From positions 1 through 9,098 of the forward strand of contig CAIXNQ010000178.1 in assembly GCA_903920835.1 (NCBI GenBank): a stretch of 9,098 nt of DNA, written 5' to 3'. The DNA comes from an uncultured Bacteroidota bacterium. GTDB taxonomy: Bacteria; Bacteroidota; Bacteroidia; Flavobacteriales; Flavobacteriaceae. Of the stretch, positions 1-7,339 are shown piece by piece (positions within the stretch are counted from its first letter, which is position 1; every line of letters begins with the position of its first letter). The notes under the pieces were generated by a model. It searched no databases. It had not been told where the DNA came from and saw only the letters and a list, made by a program, of their open reading frames with translations. The position numbers and the translations under genes were made by a program.

Positions 1-1316
1 ATAGCTTGCTTTCTATCGATTATAGAAATTGTTTTTTTATAATTTTGAGCTTCAATTCCAGCTTCCATTTCTGAGATTATGGTTTCAGGATTTTCAGTTC
101 TCGGATTGTCAGAAGTTAATATAGCACTATTGCTCAAAGTTGCCGCAATATTTGCCATAATTGGTCGTTTGGTTTTGTCTCTATCGCCGCCACAACCAAC
201 AATTGTAATCAATTGCTCATTTTTAGTTCTGATGTCATTGATTGTTTTTAAAACATTTTCCAAAGCATCAGGGGTGTGTGCATAATCGACAATGGCAGTA
301 ATTTTATGTTTTGAAACAATAAATTGAAAACGACCAGAAACACTTTCTAAATTCGACAACAATCTCAAAACTTCCAAACTTTCGATTCCTAATTCTATAG
401 CAGTGCCGTAAATTGCCAGTAAATTATAAGCATTGAACGTTCCTATTAATTTTACCCAAACTTCATTATCATTGATTTTGAGTAACAAACCCGATAATTG
501 ATTTTCAAGAATTTGAGCTTTATAATCAGCGTAAGTTTTTAAAGCATAAGTACGTTTTTTGGCAACCGTGTTTTGAAACATCACTGCGCCATTTTTATCG
601 TCAATATTTGTCAATGCAAATGCCGATTTTGGAAGATGATCAAAAAATGATTTTTTTACATCTCTGTAATCTGCAAAAGTGGGATGATAATCTAAATGGT
701 CATGAGATAAATTTGTGAAAACACCACCTGCAAACTGCAATGCTTCTGTTCTTTTTTGATGAATTCCGTGTGAACTTACTTCCATAAAACAATGCGTCAC
801 ACCTACTTCAAGCATTGCTCTTAAATTTTTATTAATTGTAATTGAATCAGGAGTTGTATGCGTTGCTTTATACTCGGTTTCATCAATCATTATTTTAACC
901 GTTGACAAAAGCCCAGTTTTATATCCCGCATTTTTAAACAATTGATAGAGCAAAGAAGCGACCGTTGTTTTTCCGTTGGTTCCTGTAATGCCTACAAGTT
1001 GAAGTTGCTCAGATGGATTATCGAAATAATTCGAAGCCATTCGGGCTAAGGCTGCATTTGTATCTTGAACTTTAATATATGTAATTCCATTGTGAATAAC
1101 CCCAGGAATAGTATCGCAAACAACTGCTAGAGCACCTTGTTCAATTGCTTGATTTATATAAAGATGTCCATCAGAAAGCGTCCCTCTAATGGCTATAAAA
1201 AGATCATTGTGAGCTATTTTCCTAGAATCAAAATCCAAATTTGAAATAGCACAATCAGTCTCTCCAACAACAGATTGGATGGCAACTTTATATAATAAAT
1301 CTTTCAAATTTTTCAT
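1..1316 (-). CDS. murE: UDP-N-acetylmuramoyl-tripeptide synthetase MurE, probably meso-diaminopimelate-adding (3' end outside window)
   Basis: Cytoplasmic Mur ligase that uses ATP to add the third stem-peptide residue to UDP-MurNAc-L-Ala-D-Glu. About 438 residues are visible. The frame is open at the left edge, and roughly the last 50 residues are missing if the protein has the usual length of about 490. Reading the minus strand from the ATG at 1316 gives the N-terminal domain, the ATP-binding loop GITGTNGKTT (residues 109-118), the central-domain motifs EVSSHG and NLSHDHLDYH, a YRDVKKSFFDHL stretch that should carry the carbamylated lysine, and DYAHTPDAL (from residue 344) at the start of the C-terminal domain. 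DNPR at residues 403-406 is the signature of enzymes that select meso-diaminopimelate over lysine, as expected in a Gram-negative. The ATG overlaps the ftsI stop in a 4-bp ATGA junction, which suggests translational coupling. The identification is very secure; the amino acid specificity is inferred from the motif. Confidence 0.97.
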   Translation of the reverse strand, partial: MKNLKDLLYKVAIQSVVGETDCAISNLDFDSRKIAHNDLFIAIRGTLSDGHLYINQAIEQGALAVVCDTIPGVIHNGITYIKVQDTNAALARMASNYFDNPSEQLQLVGITGTNGKTTVASLLYQLFKNAGYKTGLLSTVKIMIDETEYKATHTTPDSITINKNLRAMLEVGVTHCFMEVSSHGIHQKRTEALQFAGGVFTNLSHDHLDYHPTFADYRDVKKSFFDHLPKSAFALTNIDDKNGAVMFQNTVAKKRTYALKTYADYKAQILENQLSGLLLKINDNEVWVKLIGTFNAYNLLAIYGTAIELGIESLEVLRLLSNLESVSGRFQFIVSKHKITAIVDYAHTPDALENVLKTINDIRTKNEQLITIVGCGGDRDKTKRPIMANIAATLSNSAILTSDNPRTENPETIISEMEAGIEAQNYKKTISIIDRKQA

Positions 1317-3316
1317 GATAATTCAAGTATTATTAAAGCATTTTTTAAAATTGGTTGTCCAGGCAAAATCGATTGAGACTTTACTTTTCCCATTCCGATT
1401 ATTTTGACTTTTAACCCCATATTTCCTAGCAATGCAGCAGCATCCATTCCCGACATTCCTTTTAAATTTGGCAAAAATTGTTGCTTTATTTGAGATTTTG
1501 CAAAATATTGATTGAAGCTTTGTTCTTGTTTTGCTATTTTCTGATCTAATTTTTTTATTTCGTTTGTGGTTGGCGCATCTGTAAATATTTTTTGTGCAAT
1601 TCTCTTAAAAACTGGACCAGCAACATCGGCACCATAATAATTATTATTGGCAGTGCTTGGTTTATGAACAACAACAATGCAAGAATATTTAGGATTTTCA
1701 GCAGGAAAATAACCAACAAATGAAGACGCATAATATTTATCCAATCCCCCATTTGAAGAGTAGTTTACCTGAGCAGTTCCCGTTTTTCCAGCCATAGAAA
1801 AATCTTTTGAATAGAATTTTTTGCCAGTTCCGTTTTTAACTACATTCAAAAGCATATTTTTTAATTTTGCTATCGTTCCAGCCGAACAAACCTTAGGATT
1901 TATGATTTCTGTATTGAATTTTTTAATGGTTTTGTTCCATGCTTTAATTTCAGAAACAAATTGAGGTTTTACCATCACACCATTATTTGCAACTGAATTA
2001 TAATATGTTAAAGTTTGTAGTGGCGTAATCGAAACTCCATATCCAAAAGCCATCCATGGGAGTGATAGATTTGACCATTTTTTATCTGACGGTTGTGGCA
2101 CATAAGGATAACCTTCGCCTTTAAAAGGAAGACCCAATCTTTTGTTCAAACCAAAGGAATTGACATGATTAACAAATTGGGCTGGATTATCTTTATAACT
2201 ATTATAAACTGCCTGAACCATTACCGTATTTGAAGACATTTCAAATCCTTTTGCAAGTGAAACTAGCTGTTCTCCACCTCTGTGAGAATCTTCGACTTTG
2301 CGTCCAAAATAAGTTATAAGCCCACCTTTACGGTCAAAAACAGCACTCGTGTCAATTTTTTTATCTTCTAAAAGTGCCATTAAATCGACTAATTTATAAG
2401 TTGAGCCGGGTTCGTGAGCTTCAGAAACAGCATAATTTATAGTTTCATAATAAGAACCATCGGTGGCTCTTCCAAGGTTTGAGATGGCTTTTACTTGACC
2501 TGTTTGGGTTTCCATAACTACCACACAACCATGATCGGCTTCATATAATTCGAGTTGTTTCAGTAAAGCATGGTGCGCAATATCTTGAATATAAACATCA
2601 ATAGTCGAAATGACATCATATCCGTCTTTTGGATCGACCTCGTTCATGTCTTGAATCGGTTTCCACTGACCTTTAGCGATTTTTTGTTGCAAAACCCTTC
2701 CGTCTTTTCCATTCAAATATTTCCCGAAAGCACCTTCAATTCCGACACGTGCCAAAACTCCTTTGGTATCAATTCGCTCATAACCAATCGTTCGCTCAGC
2801 TATCATTCCGATAGGATGCTCTCTAACAGTTTGTTGATTGATAATTATGCCGCCTTTATACGCTCCAAGATTAAACAAAGGAAATTTTTTGATTCGGATG
2901 TATTCTGAATAACTTAAATCTTTGGCAACAAAATAGAATCGGTTTTTATTTGCCCTTGCTTTTCGTAATTCAGCCTGAAAAAAAGCACTCGGTTTATGAA
3001 ACATTATAGCTAAAGAATCAGACAATGACTTAATATTTTTTTCAAAATTTACGGATTTGGGAGCCAAAGCATCAAATCTAATATTATAATTAGGAATCGA
3101 GGTTGCTAACAAACTTCCGTCAGAGGAATAAATATTTCCTTTATTAGCAGGAATAACAAAATTTTTGACGGTGCGTTCTTTGGCTAGATTTCTATAATAA
3201 TTTCCGTGAACCCATTGAATATTGGTAAGCTTGACAATAATAGCAATAGCCATGATAAACAAGGCTAAGGCTACTAAATATATTCTGTATGAAATATGTT
3301 TGTCTTCGGTTACCAT
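1313..3316 (-). CDS. ftsI: Septal peptidoglycan transpeptidase FtsI (class B penicillin-binding protein 3) with C-terminal PASTA domain
   Basis: Class B penicillin-binding protein that cross-links peptidoglycan at the division septum. It is anchored in the inner membrane with its catalytic part in the periplasm. The 667-residue product has a short cytoplasmic tail, one membrane segment at about residues 11-29, a dimerisation/pedestal region at about 50-215 and a transpeptidase domain at about 235-580. The three catalytic motifs are present: STYK with the acylated Ser305, SSN at 361-363 and KTGTA from 511. A region rich in charge and glutamine (about 585-612) leads to one PASTA-like domain at about 613-667. 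That tail makes the protein longer than the 588-residue E. coli FtsI. The ATG at 3316 overlaps the end of the ftsL-like gene by 7 bp, and the TGA overlaps the murE start. Position in the dcw cluster supports FtsI rather than the elongation-specific PBP2. Beta-lactams are the expected inhibitors of this family. Confidence 0.96.
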   Translation of the reverse strand: MVTEDKHISYRIYLVALALFIMAIAIIVKLTNIQWVHGNYYRNLAKERTVKNFVIPANKGNIYSSDGSLLATSIPNYNIRFDALAPKSVNFEKNIKSLSDSLAIMFHKPSAFFQAELRKARANKNRFYFVAKDLSYSEYIRIKKFPLFNLGAYKGGIIINQQTVREHPIGMIAERTIGYERIDTKGVLARVGIEGAFGKYLNGKDGRVLQQKIAKGQWKPIQDMNEVDPKDGYDVISTIDVYIQDIAHHALLKQLELYEADHGCVVVMETQTGQVKAISNLGRATDGSYYETINYAVSEAHEPGSTYKLVDLMALLEDKKIDTSAVFDRKGGLITYFGRKVEDSHRGGEQLVSLAKGFEMSSNTVMVQAVYNSYKDNPAQFVNHVNSFGLNKRLGLPFKGEGYPYVPQPSDKKWSNLSLPWMAFGYGVSITPLQTLTYYNSVANNGVMVKPQFVSEIKAWNKTIKKFNTEIINPKVCSAGTIAKLKNMLLNVVKNGTGKKFYSKDFSMAGKTGTAQVNYSSNGGLDKYYASSFVGYFPAENPKYSCIVVVHKPSTANNNYYGADVAGPVFKRIAQKIFTDAPTTNEIKKLDQKIAKQEQSFNQYFAKSQIKQQFLPNLKGMSGMDAAALLGNMGLKVKIIGMGKVKSQSILPGQPILKNALIILELS

Positions 3317-3660
3317 AAATTGTCAAAAAAACTTTTCTTTTTTTCTATCTTTACTTTAATTTTAACTGGCGGAACAGACGATGGCACAATTCCTAAGGGT
3401 TCCATTTCTTGCGAAACAGTCGATTCCATTTTTAACTTCATCAATTCTGATCTTCTATCTACAAACTCCGATCGAAGCTCTTTTACTTCGTTAGAAAGTG
3501 CGGCAATTTTGTATATTTTCTGTTCAAATCGCTGTGAATTTGCAATCATTATAATTGCTAACAGAATCAAAAACAGTATAAAACGCCAATTTTTAGCTGC
3601 ATTTGCATCTTCATTGATTAGAAATCGCGCTTTTAATATGTCTAAAACCCCATTTTTCAT
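3310..3660 (-). CDS. ftsL: FtsL-like cell division protein (Bacteroidota type)
   Basis: Small bitopic membrane protein of 116 residues, at the place where dcw clusters encode FtsL, between rsmH and ftsI. Visible features are a cytoplasmic N-terminus of about 25 residues ending NWRF, one very hydrophobic segment at about 26-41, a heptad-like charged stretch at about 44-80 that should form a short coiled coil, and a proline- and lysine-rich C-terminus ending FFDNLW. This layout matches FtsL, which with FtsB and FtsQ activates septal synthesis by FtsW and FtsI. FtsL proteins share little sequence, so the assignment rests on position and topology, and on resemblance to the FtsL-like family of Bacteroidota. 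The ATG at 3660 follows the rsmH TAG after only a TAA triplet, and the 3' end overlaps ftsI by 7 bp, so translation is probably coupled on both sides. In older annotations such genes may carry a methyltransferase label borrowed from the neighbour; nothing here supports that. Confidence 0.85.
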   Translation of the reverse strand: MKNGVLDILKARFLINEDANAAKNWRFILFLILLAIIMIANSQRFEQKIYKIAALSNEVKELRSEFVDRRSELMKLKMESTVSQEMEPLGIVPSSVPPVKIKVKIEKKKSFFDNLW

Positions 3661-3663
3661 TTA

Positions 3664-4560
3664 CTACTTCTTTTCTGCAATCCTCAATTTTGCACTTCGA
3701 GCTCGGTTGTTAACTTTTATTTCATTAAAATCAGGAACAATTAATTTACCGACAGAACTGAAAGGAACAGAGAAATTTCCAAAAAAATCACGCTCTGGTT
3801 CTCCTTCAAAAAGTCCATTTTTCATAAATCTTTTTACCAATCTATCTTCTAATGAATGATAAGAAATAATGCTCAATCTGCCTTCTGGTTTCAATATTTC
3901 CAACGATTGCTCCAAGAATTCTTTCAAAACTTCCATCTCTTGATTTACTTCAATCCGAATGGCTTGGTATATCTGAGCTAGAACTTTATGGCTTTTGTGA
4001 GCTGGCAAAAATCTACTTATTGCAGATTTTAATTGTTCTGTATTTTTAATCGAATTTATTTCTCTTGCTTCAATAATAACTCTTGCTAAACCAGCAGCGG
4101 TCGAAAGCTCTCCATATTCAGAAAAAATTCTTTTTAGGTTAGTCTCGTCGTATTGATTGACAACATCAAAAGCATTCAACTCATTTTTTTGGCTCATTCG
4201 CATGTCAAGATCCGCATCAAATCGAGAAGAAAAACCACGTTCGGCAACATCAAATTGATGAGAAGAAACGCCCAAATCTGCTAAGATTCCGTCAACATTT
4301 CTTATTCCATAGAATCGTAAAAATCTTTTTATGAATCTGAAATTTTCGTTTATTAAAGTAAATCTGCTGTCGTCAATCGTATTAGCCAAAGCATCTTCAT
4401 CTTGATCAAAAGCAAATAATTTTCCGTTTGGACCTAAACGATTTAATATTTCTTTTGAATGACCTCCGCCACCAAATGTAACATCAACATAAACGCCATC
4501 GGGTTTTATAGCCAAACCATCAATCGAAAGATGAAGTAAGACTGGGTTATGATATTCCAT
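3664..4560 (-). CDS. rsmH: 16S rRNA (cytosine(1402)-N(4))-methyltransferase RsmH (MraW)
   Basis: S-adenosylmethionine-dependent enzyme that methylates N4 of C1402 in 16S rRNA, in the ribosomal P site. The 298-residue protein has a normal length for the family. It starts MEYHNPVLL, followed by the SAM-binding loop DVTFGGGGH (26-34), the acidic motif FDQDEDA (51-57) that follows the second strand, DGILADLGVSS (90-100), ERGFSSRFDADLDMRM (107-122, the usual RGFS...LDMRM region), the helical insert with QIYQAIRIEVN, the motif SYHSLEDR (233-240) and the C-terminal NNRARSAKLR (284-293). All of these are intact. The ATG at 4560 lies inside mraZ in another frame, a 14-bp overlap that suggests coupled translation. 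The gene ends with TAG directly followed by an in-frame TAA, then the ATG of the ftsL-like gene. The rsmH-mraZ pairing at the head of the dcw operon is conserved across bacteria. Confidence 0.97.
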   Translation of the reverse strand: MEYHNPVLLHLSIDGLAIKPDGVYVDVTFGGGGHSKEILNRLGPNGKLFAFDQDEDALANTIDDSRFTLINENFRFIKRFLRFYGIRNVDGILADLGVSSHQFDVAERGFSSRFDADLDMRMSQKNELNAFDVVNQYDETNLKRIFSEYGELSTAAGLARVIIEAREINSIKNTEQLKSAISRFLPAHKSHKVLAQIYQAIRIEVNQEMEVLKEFLEQSLEILKPEGRLSIISYHSLEDRLVKRFMKNGLFEGEPERDFFGNFSVPFSSVGKLIVPDFNEIKVNNRARSAKLRIAEKK

Positions 4561-5020
4561 TTTCGTTAAAGTTTATAGAACCCATTACTTCCTCTGCCAA
4601 TGCTCCAAAATCAATCGAATCGTCGTTAACAGTTTTTTCGTAGGCTTCTTTATCCCAAATTTCAATACTGTTTGTAGCTGACGAAAGCACTAAATCTTTT
4701 GTTAAGCTTGCAAAAACAATCAAATCTTTTGGAACTAACAATCGTCCTAAATTATCAATTTCAACCATTTTTACTCCAGCAGTAAATCGCCTAATAAAAT
4801 CGTTGTTTTTTTTGACAAACCTATTTAGTTTATTGATTTTTTCCATCTCCAAATTCCAATCTTTCATTGTATAAAGTTCTAAACATGTTTCAAACACTGA
4901 ACGCTTCAACACAAAGCCACTTTGGAGCGATTCTGCCAGCTGCTTTTTTATAGCAACAGGCAAAAGCAAACGCCCTTTGGCATCGATTTTGCATTCGTAG
5001 GTTCCAATTATAGAATTCAC
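4547..5020 (-). CDS. mraZ: Transcriptional regulator MraZ (GTG start)
   Basis: DNA-binding regulator of the dcw operon. In E. coli MraZ represses its own operon by binding short direct repeats upstream of mraZ. The 157-residue product has two AbrB-like MraZ half-domains, each with the DxxxR core: DAKGRLLLP at 13-21 and DNLGRLLVPKDL at 89-100. The family forms ring-shaped oligomers. The start codon is GTG at 5020-5018. In the same frame a TAA lies two codons upstream (5026-5024), and the next ATG would remove the conserved N-terminal strand (IIGTYECKIDAKGR), so GTG is the only sensible start. The C-terminal acidic tail (about 133-157) varies in this family. It is the first gene of the operon; the promoter and the GTGG repeats that are its probable operator lie 30-75 bp upstream. 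The gene overlaps rsmH by 14 bp. Confidence 0.95.
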   Translation of the reverse strand: MNSIIGTYECKIDAKGRLLLPVAIKKQLAESLQSGFVLKRSVFETCLELYTMKDWNLEMEKINKLNRFVKKNNDFIRRFTAGVKMVEIDNLGRLLVPKDLIVFASLTKDLVLSSATNSIEIWDKEAYEKTVNDDSIDFGALAEEVMGSINFNENGIS

Positions 5021-5049
5021 AACTTAAAAAATTAGTGATGATAGTGGAG

Positions 5050-5057
5050 CAAAAATA
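5050..5057 (-). promoter_or_regulatory. Putative -7 box of the mraZ (dcw) promoter
   Basis: On the minus strand this reads TATTTTTG, a full match to the Bacteroidota -7 consensus TAnnTTTG used by the primary sigma factor. Transcription would begin near 5043, leaving a leader of about 23 nt before the GTG of mraZ. Upstream TTG candidates for the -33 box lie inside the GTGG repeats, with spacers of 14 (TTG at 5074-5072) or 24 (TTG at 5084-5082) bases. Neither fits the usual 17-23 exactly, so the -33 element is uncertain. Confidence 0.6.
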
Positions 5058-5068
5058 TAAATTATTTA

Positions 5069-5095
5069 CCACAATTTACCACAAAAATCCACTTT
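5069..5095 (-). promoter_or_regulatory. Putative MraZ operator: three GTGG direct repeats, 10-bp period
   Basis: On the minus strand GTGG occurs at 5092-5089, 5082-5079 and 5072-5069, exactly 10 bp apart, so all three lie on one face of the helix. Local contexts are AAAGTGGATT, TTTGTGGTAA and ATTGTGGTAA. Known MraZ boxes are short G-rich direct repeats with a 10-bp period upstream of mraZ (TGGGN with 5-bp spacers in E. coli). The repeats lie about 26-49 bp upstream of the predicted transcription start, where bound MraZ would cover the -33 region and block RNA polymerase. The function is inferred from position, period and sequence. Confidence 0.75.
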
Positions 5096-5286
5096 GTTGA
5101 TAAGTTTTTGTTTTTTTGAATAAAATCAATAATGATGGGGCTTCAGTTTGATAGTTTGAATTATTAATTAGTTTATGAATTGTTAATGAAGATGGTAAAA
5201 TGTAATTGGCTTTCTATTTTTTAATGAAAAATTGGGACTTGTTTGGTTTTATTTTCGATTGAAATTCTTTTTTATCAATTAAATCA

Positions 5287-5294
5287 TATATTTG
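5287..5294 (+). promoter_or_regulatory. Putative -7 box for the hydrolase-engB-tetR operon
   Basis: TATATTTG matches the Bacteroidota -7 consensus TAnnTTTG. The predicted start of transcription is near 5301, about 22 nt before the hydrolase ATG. The best -33 candidate is TTG at 5259-5261, with a 25-base spacer, slightly longer than usual. No such box was seen between the three genes of this unit. Confidence 0.55.
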
Positions 5295-5322
5295 CTAGCG
5301 TTCTAAAAATGCTACAACTTCA

Positions 5323-6087
5323 ATGGAAAAAAAATTTATTAAAGAAGGAAAATACAGCTACTACGAAGTCGGCGAAGGCACTCCAATAGTTGTTTTGCAC
5401 GGGCTGATGGGAGGCTTGAGTAACTTTGGCGCTGTTGCAGATTATTTTTCTACCAAAGGCTATAAAGTCATTATTCCAGAATTGCCACTTTATACCCAAA
5501 ATTTATTAAAAACAAGCGTAAAATCTTTTTCAAAATACGTTAAAGATTTTATCACTTTTAAAGGTCTTGAACGCGTTATTTTATTAGGAAATTCTCTCGG
5601 AGGACACATTGCTTTATATCATACCAAAATGTATCCTGAAAAAGTGGCGGGATTGATCATAACAGGAAGTTCAGGATTGTATGAAAGTGCTATGGGCGAC
5701 AGCTATCCAAAACGTGGTGACTATGAATATATCAGAAAGAAAACCGAAGTTGTTTTTTATGACCCTGAAATTGCGACAAAAGAACTAGTTGACGAAGTTT
5801 TTGCCATTGTTAGCGACCGAATTAAAGTAATAAAAACCCTAACGATAGCCAAAAGTGCAATTCGTCATAATATGGCTAAAGATTTGCCTAAAATGCACGT
5901 TAAAACCTGTTTGGTTTGGGGCAAAAACGACTTAGTTACACCGCCAGAAGTTGCCGAAGAATTTAACAAATTAATGCCTAACGCATCACTATATTGGATT
6001 GACAAATGTGGTCATGCAGCAATGATGGAACGTCCAGATGAATTCAATGCAATTGTTGAAAATTGGTTGAAAGAAAATCATTTATAA
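5323..6087 (+). CDS. Alpha/beta-fold hydrolase, substrate unknown
   Basis: A 254-residue cytoplasmic enzyme with the complete alpha/beta-hydrolase plan and no signal peptide. Visible features are the oxyanion-hole motif VVLHGLMGG (about 23-31), the nucleophile elbow LGNSLGGH with Ser91, a cap region at about 115-185, the acid VWGKNDLVTP with Asp203, and the catalytic histidine CGHAAMMERP with His231. The order Ser-Asp-His and the spacing are those of esterase, lipase and C-C hydrolase-like members of the superfamily. The fold does not identify the substrate. The ATG at 5323 is supported by the -7 box 29-36 bp upstream and by the normal distance to the first strand. The gene sits 36 bp upstream of engB on the same strand and is probably co-transcribed with it. 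It may be a housekeeping carboxylesterase; no link to ribosome assembly can be read from the sequence. Confidence 0.9.
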   Translation: MEKKFIKEGKYSYYEVGEGTPIVVLHGLMGGLSNFGAVADYFSTKGYKVIIPELPLYTQNLLKTSVKSFSKYVKDFITFKGLERVILLGNSLGGHIALYHTKMYPEKVAGLIITGSSGLYESAMGDSYPKRGDYEYIRKKTEVVFYDPEIATKELVDEVFAIVSDRIKVIKTLTIAKSAIRHNMAKDLPKMHVKTCLVWGKNDLVTPPEVAEEFNKLMPNASLYWIDKCGHAAMMERPDEFNAIVENWLKENHL

Positions 6088-6123
6088 GACCTAATTGATA
6101 CTGATAAATAGCCCTAAACATTC

Positions 6124-6744
6124 ATGAAAATAACAACAGCCGAGTTTATTATCAGTAATTCAGAAGTGAGCAAATGTCCGCCTGATTTTTTGCCAGAATA
6201 CGCTTTTATCGGAAGGTCAAATGTTGGAAAATCATCGTTGATAAACATGTTAACCAATCATAAAAACTTAGCAAAAACCTCTGGAAAGCCCGGAAAAACT
6301 CAGTTGATAAATCATTTTAAAATCAACAATAATTGGTTTTTGGTCGATTTGCCTGGATATGGGTTTGCAAAAGTTTCTAAAAAAACCAAACAAGTTTTTC
6401 AACAATTTATTACCGACTATTTTGAAAAACGAGAACAACTCGTTTGTGCTTTTGTCTTGATTGACATTCGGCATGAAGCGCAGACCATTGATTTAGAATT
6501 CATGGCATATATGGGCGAAAGTGAGATTCCTTTTTGTATAATTTTCACTAAAGCAGATAAAATCAGTAAAGGAAAAATCGATACCCATATTAGTGCTTAC
6601 AAAAAACAAATGATTGCCAACCATTGGGAAGAAATGCCGCATCATTTTGTAACTTCTTCAACAGAACAAACCGGAAAAGAAGAATTGTTATCCTATATTG
6701 ATGAAGTCAACCAAGATATTTTCAAGAACAATAGTGCTTTTTGA
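6124..6744 (+). CDS. engB: Ribosome biogenesis GTPase EngB (YihA/YsxC)
   Basis: Small TRAFAC-class GTPase needed for assembly of the large ribosomal subunit; essential in several bacteria. The 206-residue protein has the family length and all G motifs: G1 GRSNVGKSSL (30-39), a G2 region KPGKTQ (55-60), G3 DLPGYGFAKV (75-84), the conserved IDIRH segment (113-117), G4 TKAD (142-145) and G5 TSS (177-179). The GYGFA form of the G3 loop and the PGKTQ element separate EngB from Era, EngA and ObgE. The start MKITTAEFIISN at 6124 is typical of the family. It lies 36 bp after the hydrolase and 19 bp before the tetR gene on the same strand, with no TAnnTTTG box in either gap, so the three probably form an operon. 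Confidence 0.96.
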   Translation: MKITTAEFIISNSEVSKCPPDFLPEYAFIGRSNVGKSSLINMLTNHKNLAKTSGKPGKTQLINHFKINNNWFLVDLPGYGFAKVSKKTKQVFQQFITDYFEKREQLVCAFVLIDIRHEAQTIDLEFMAYMGESEIPFCIIFTKADKISKGKIDTHISAYKKQMIANHWEEMPHHFVTSSTEQTGKEELLSYIDEVNQDIFKNNSAF

Positions 6745-6763
6745 TGATAGTTTAATATTATAA

Positions 6764-7339
6764 ATGCAACTTACAGAAAGAAAAGTTGAAATTTTATTAG
6801 TTGCTGCAAAACTATTTAAAGAAAAAGGTTTTGGAGCAGTTTCCATGCGTGATATGGGGAGCGCTATGAATATTAAGGCAGCAAGCATCTACAATCATAT
6901 CGATTCTAAACAAGAAATTTTATCTTTAATTATTATCGAAATCGCCGAAGAATTTACAACAGTGATGAACGAAATTGTAACTTCAAATGATTCTGTGATT
7001 AGCAAATTAAAAAGCGTAATTCAACTTCATATCGATATTACGATTAAAAATCCAGATTCATTAGCTTGTCTCAACAAAGAATGGATTCATTTGACACAAA
7101 AAAACTTGACTTATTTCCTTAAAATGAGAGAAAATTATGAAAACAATTTCAGAGCTATTATAAAAAAAGGAATTGAAAACGGCGAGTTGAAAAATTTAAA
7201 CCTAGACATTATGGTCTATTCGATGCACGCCACGCTTCGTAATTTATATTTGTGGTACGGTAAAAAAAAGGATGTGAATCCAGTAATAGTCAAACAAAAT
7301 TTGACAGAAATATTACTTAAAGGATTTATAATTAAATAA
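6764..7339 (+). CDS. TetR/AcrR-family transcriptional regulator
   Basis: A 191-residue one-component regulator. The N-terminal 50 residues form a TetR-type DNA-binding domain: helix 1 with ILLVAAKLFKEKGF (10-23), then the helix-turn-helix at about 27-46 with VSMRDMGSAMNIKAASIYNHI, followed by the usual SKQEIL. Residues of about 55-191 are the helical ligand-binding and dimerisation part, which is too variable to name an effector. It begins 19 bp after engB and its stop codon lies in a perfect inverted repeat. TetR regulators often control neighbouring genes, so the co-oriented hydrolase is one possible target. However, no inverted-repeat operator was recognised near 5287, so the regulon is unknown. 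ATG at 6764 gives the normal spacing to helix 1. Confidence 0.92.
   Translation: MQLTERKVEILLVAAKLFKEKGFGAVSMRDMGSAMNIKAASIYNHIDSKQEILSLIIIEIAEEFTTVMNEIVTSNDSVISKLKSVIQLHIDITIKNPDSLACLNKEWIHLTQKNLTYFLKMRENYENNFRAIIKKGIENGELKNLNLDIMVYSMHATLRNLYLWYGKKKDVNPVIVKQNLTEILLKGFIIK

Larger units (their letters stand above)
5021..5322. other. Divergent intergenic region between the dcw operon and the hydrolase-engB-tetR operon
   Basis: These 302 bp separate two divergent transcription units. The mraZ-proximal 75 bp hold a -7 box and three GTGG repeats on the minus strand. The hydrolase-proximal 40 bp hold a -7 box on the plus strand. The middle, about 5096-5280, is AT-rich, has stops in all frames and shows no recognisable RNA gene or strong hairpin. 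Confidence 0.7.

Noticed and set aside
2570..2908. 112-codon open frame on the plus strand
   Set aside because: Antisense to the middle of ftsI, with no recognisable domain; a shadow of the real gene.
3296..3859. 187-codon open frame on the plus strand
   Set aside because: It lies antisense to ftsI, the ftsL-like gene and rsmH, all with clear family motifs. Its product is rich in Ser, Phe and Ile, as expected for the complement of AT-rich genes.
5096..5280. Small RNA or riboswitch between the divergent operons
   Set aside because: The stretch is AT-rich without a strong hairpin, conserved core or terminator that I could recognise.
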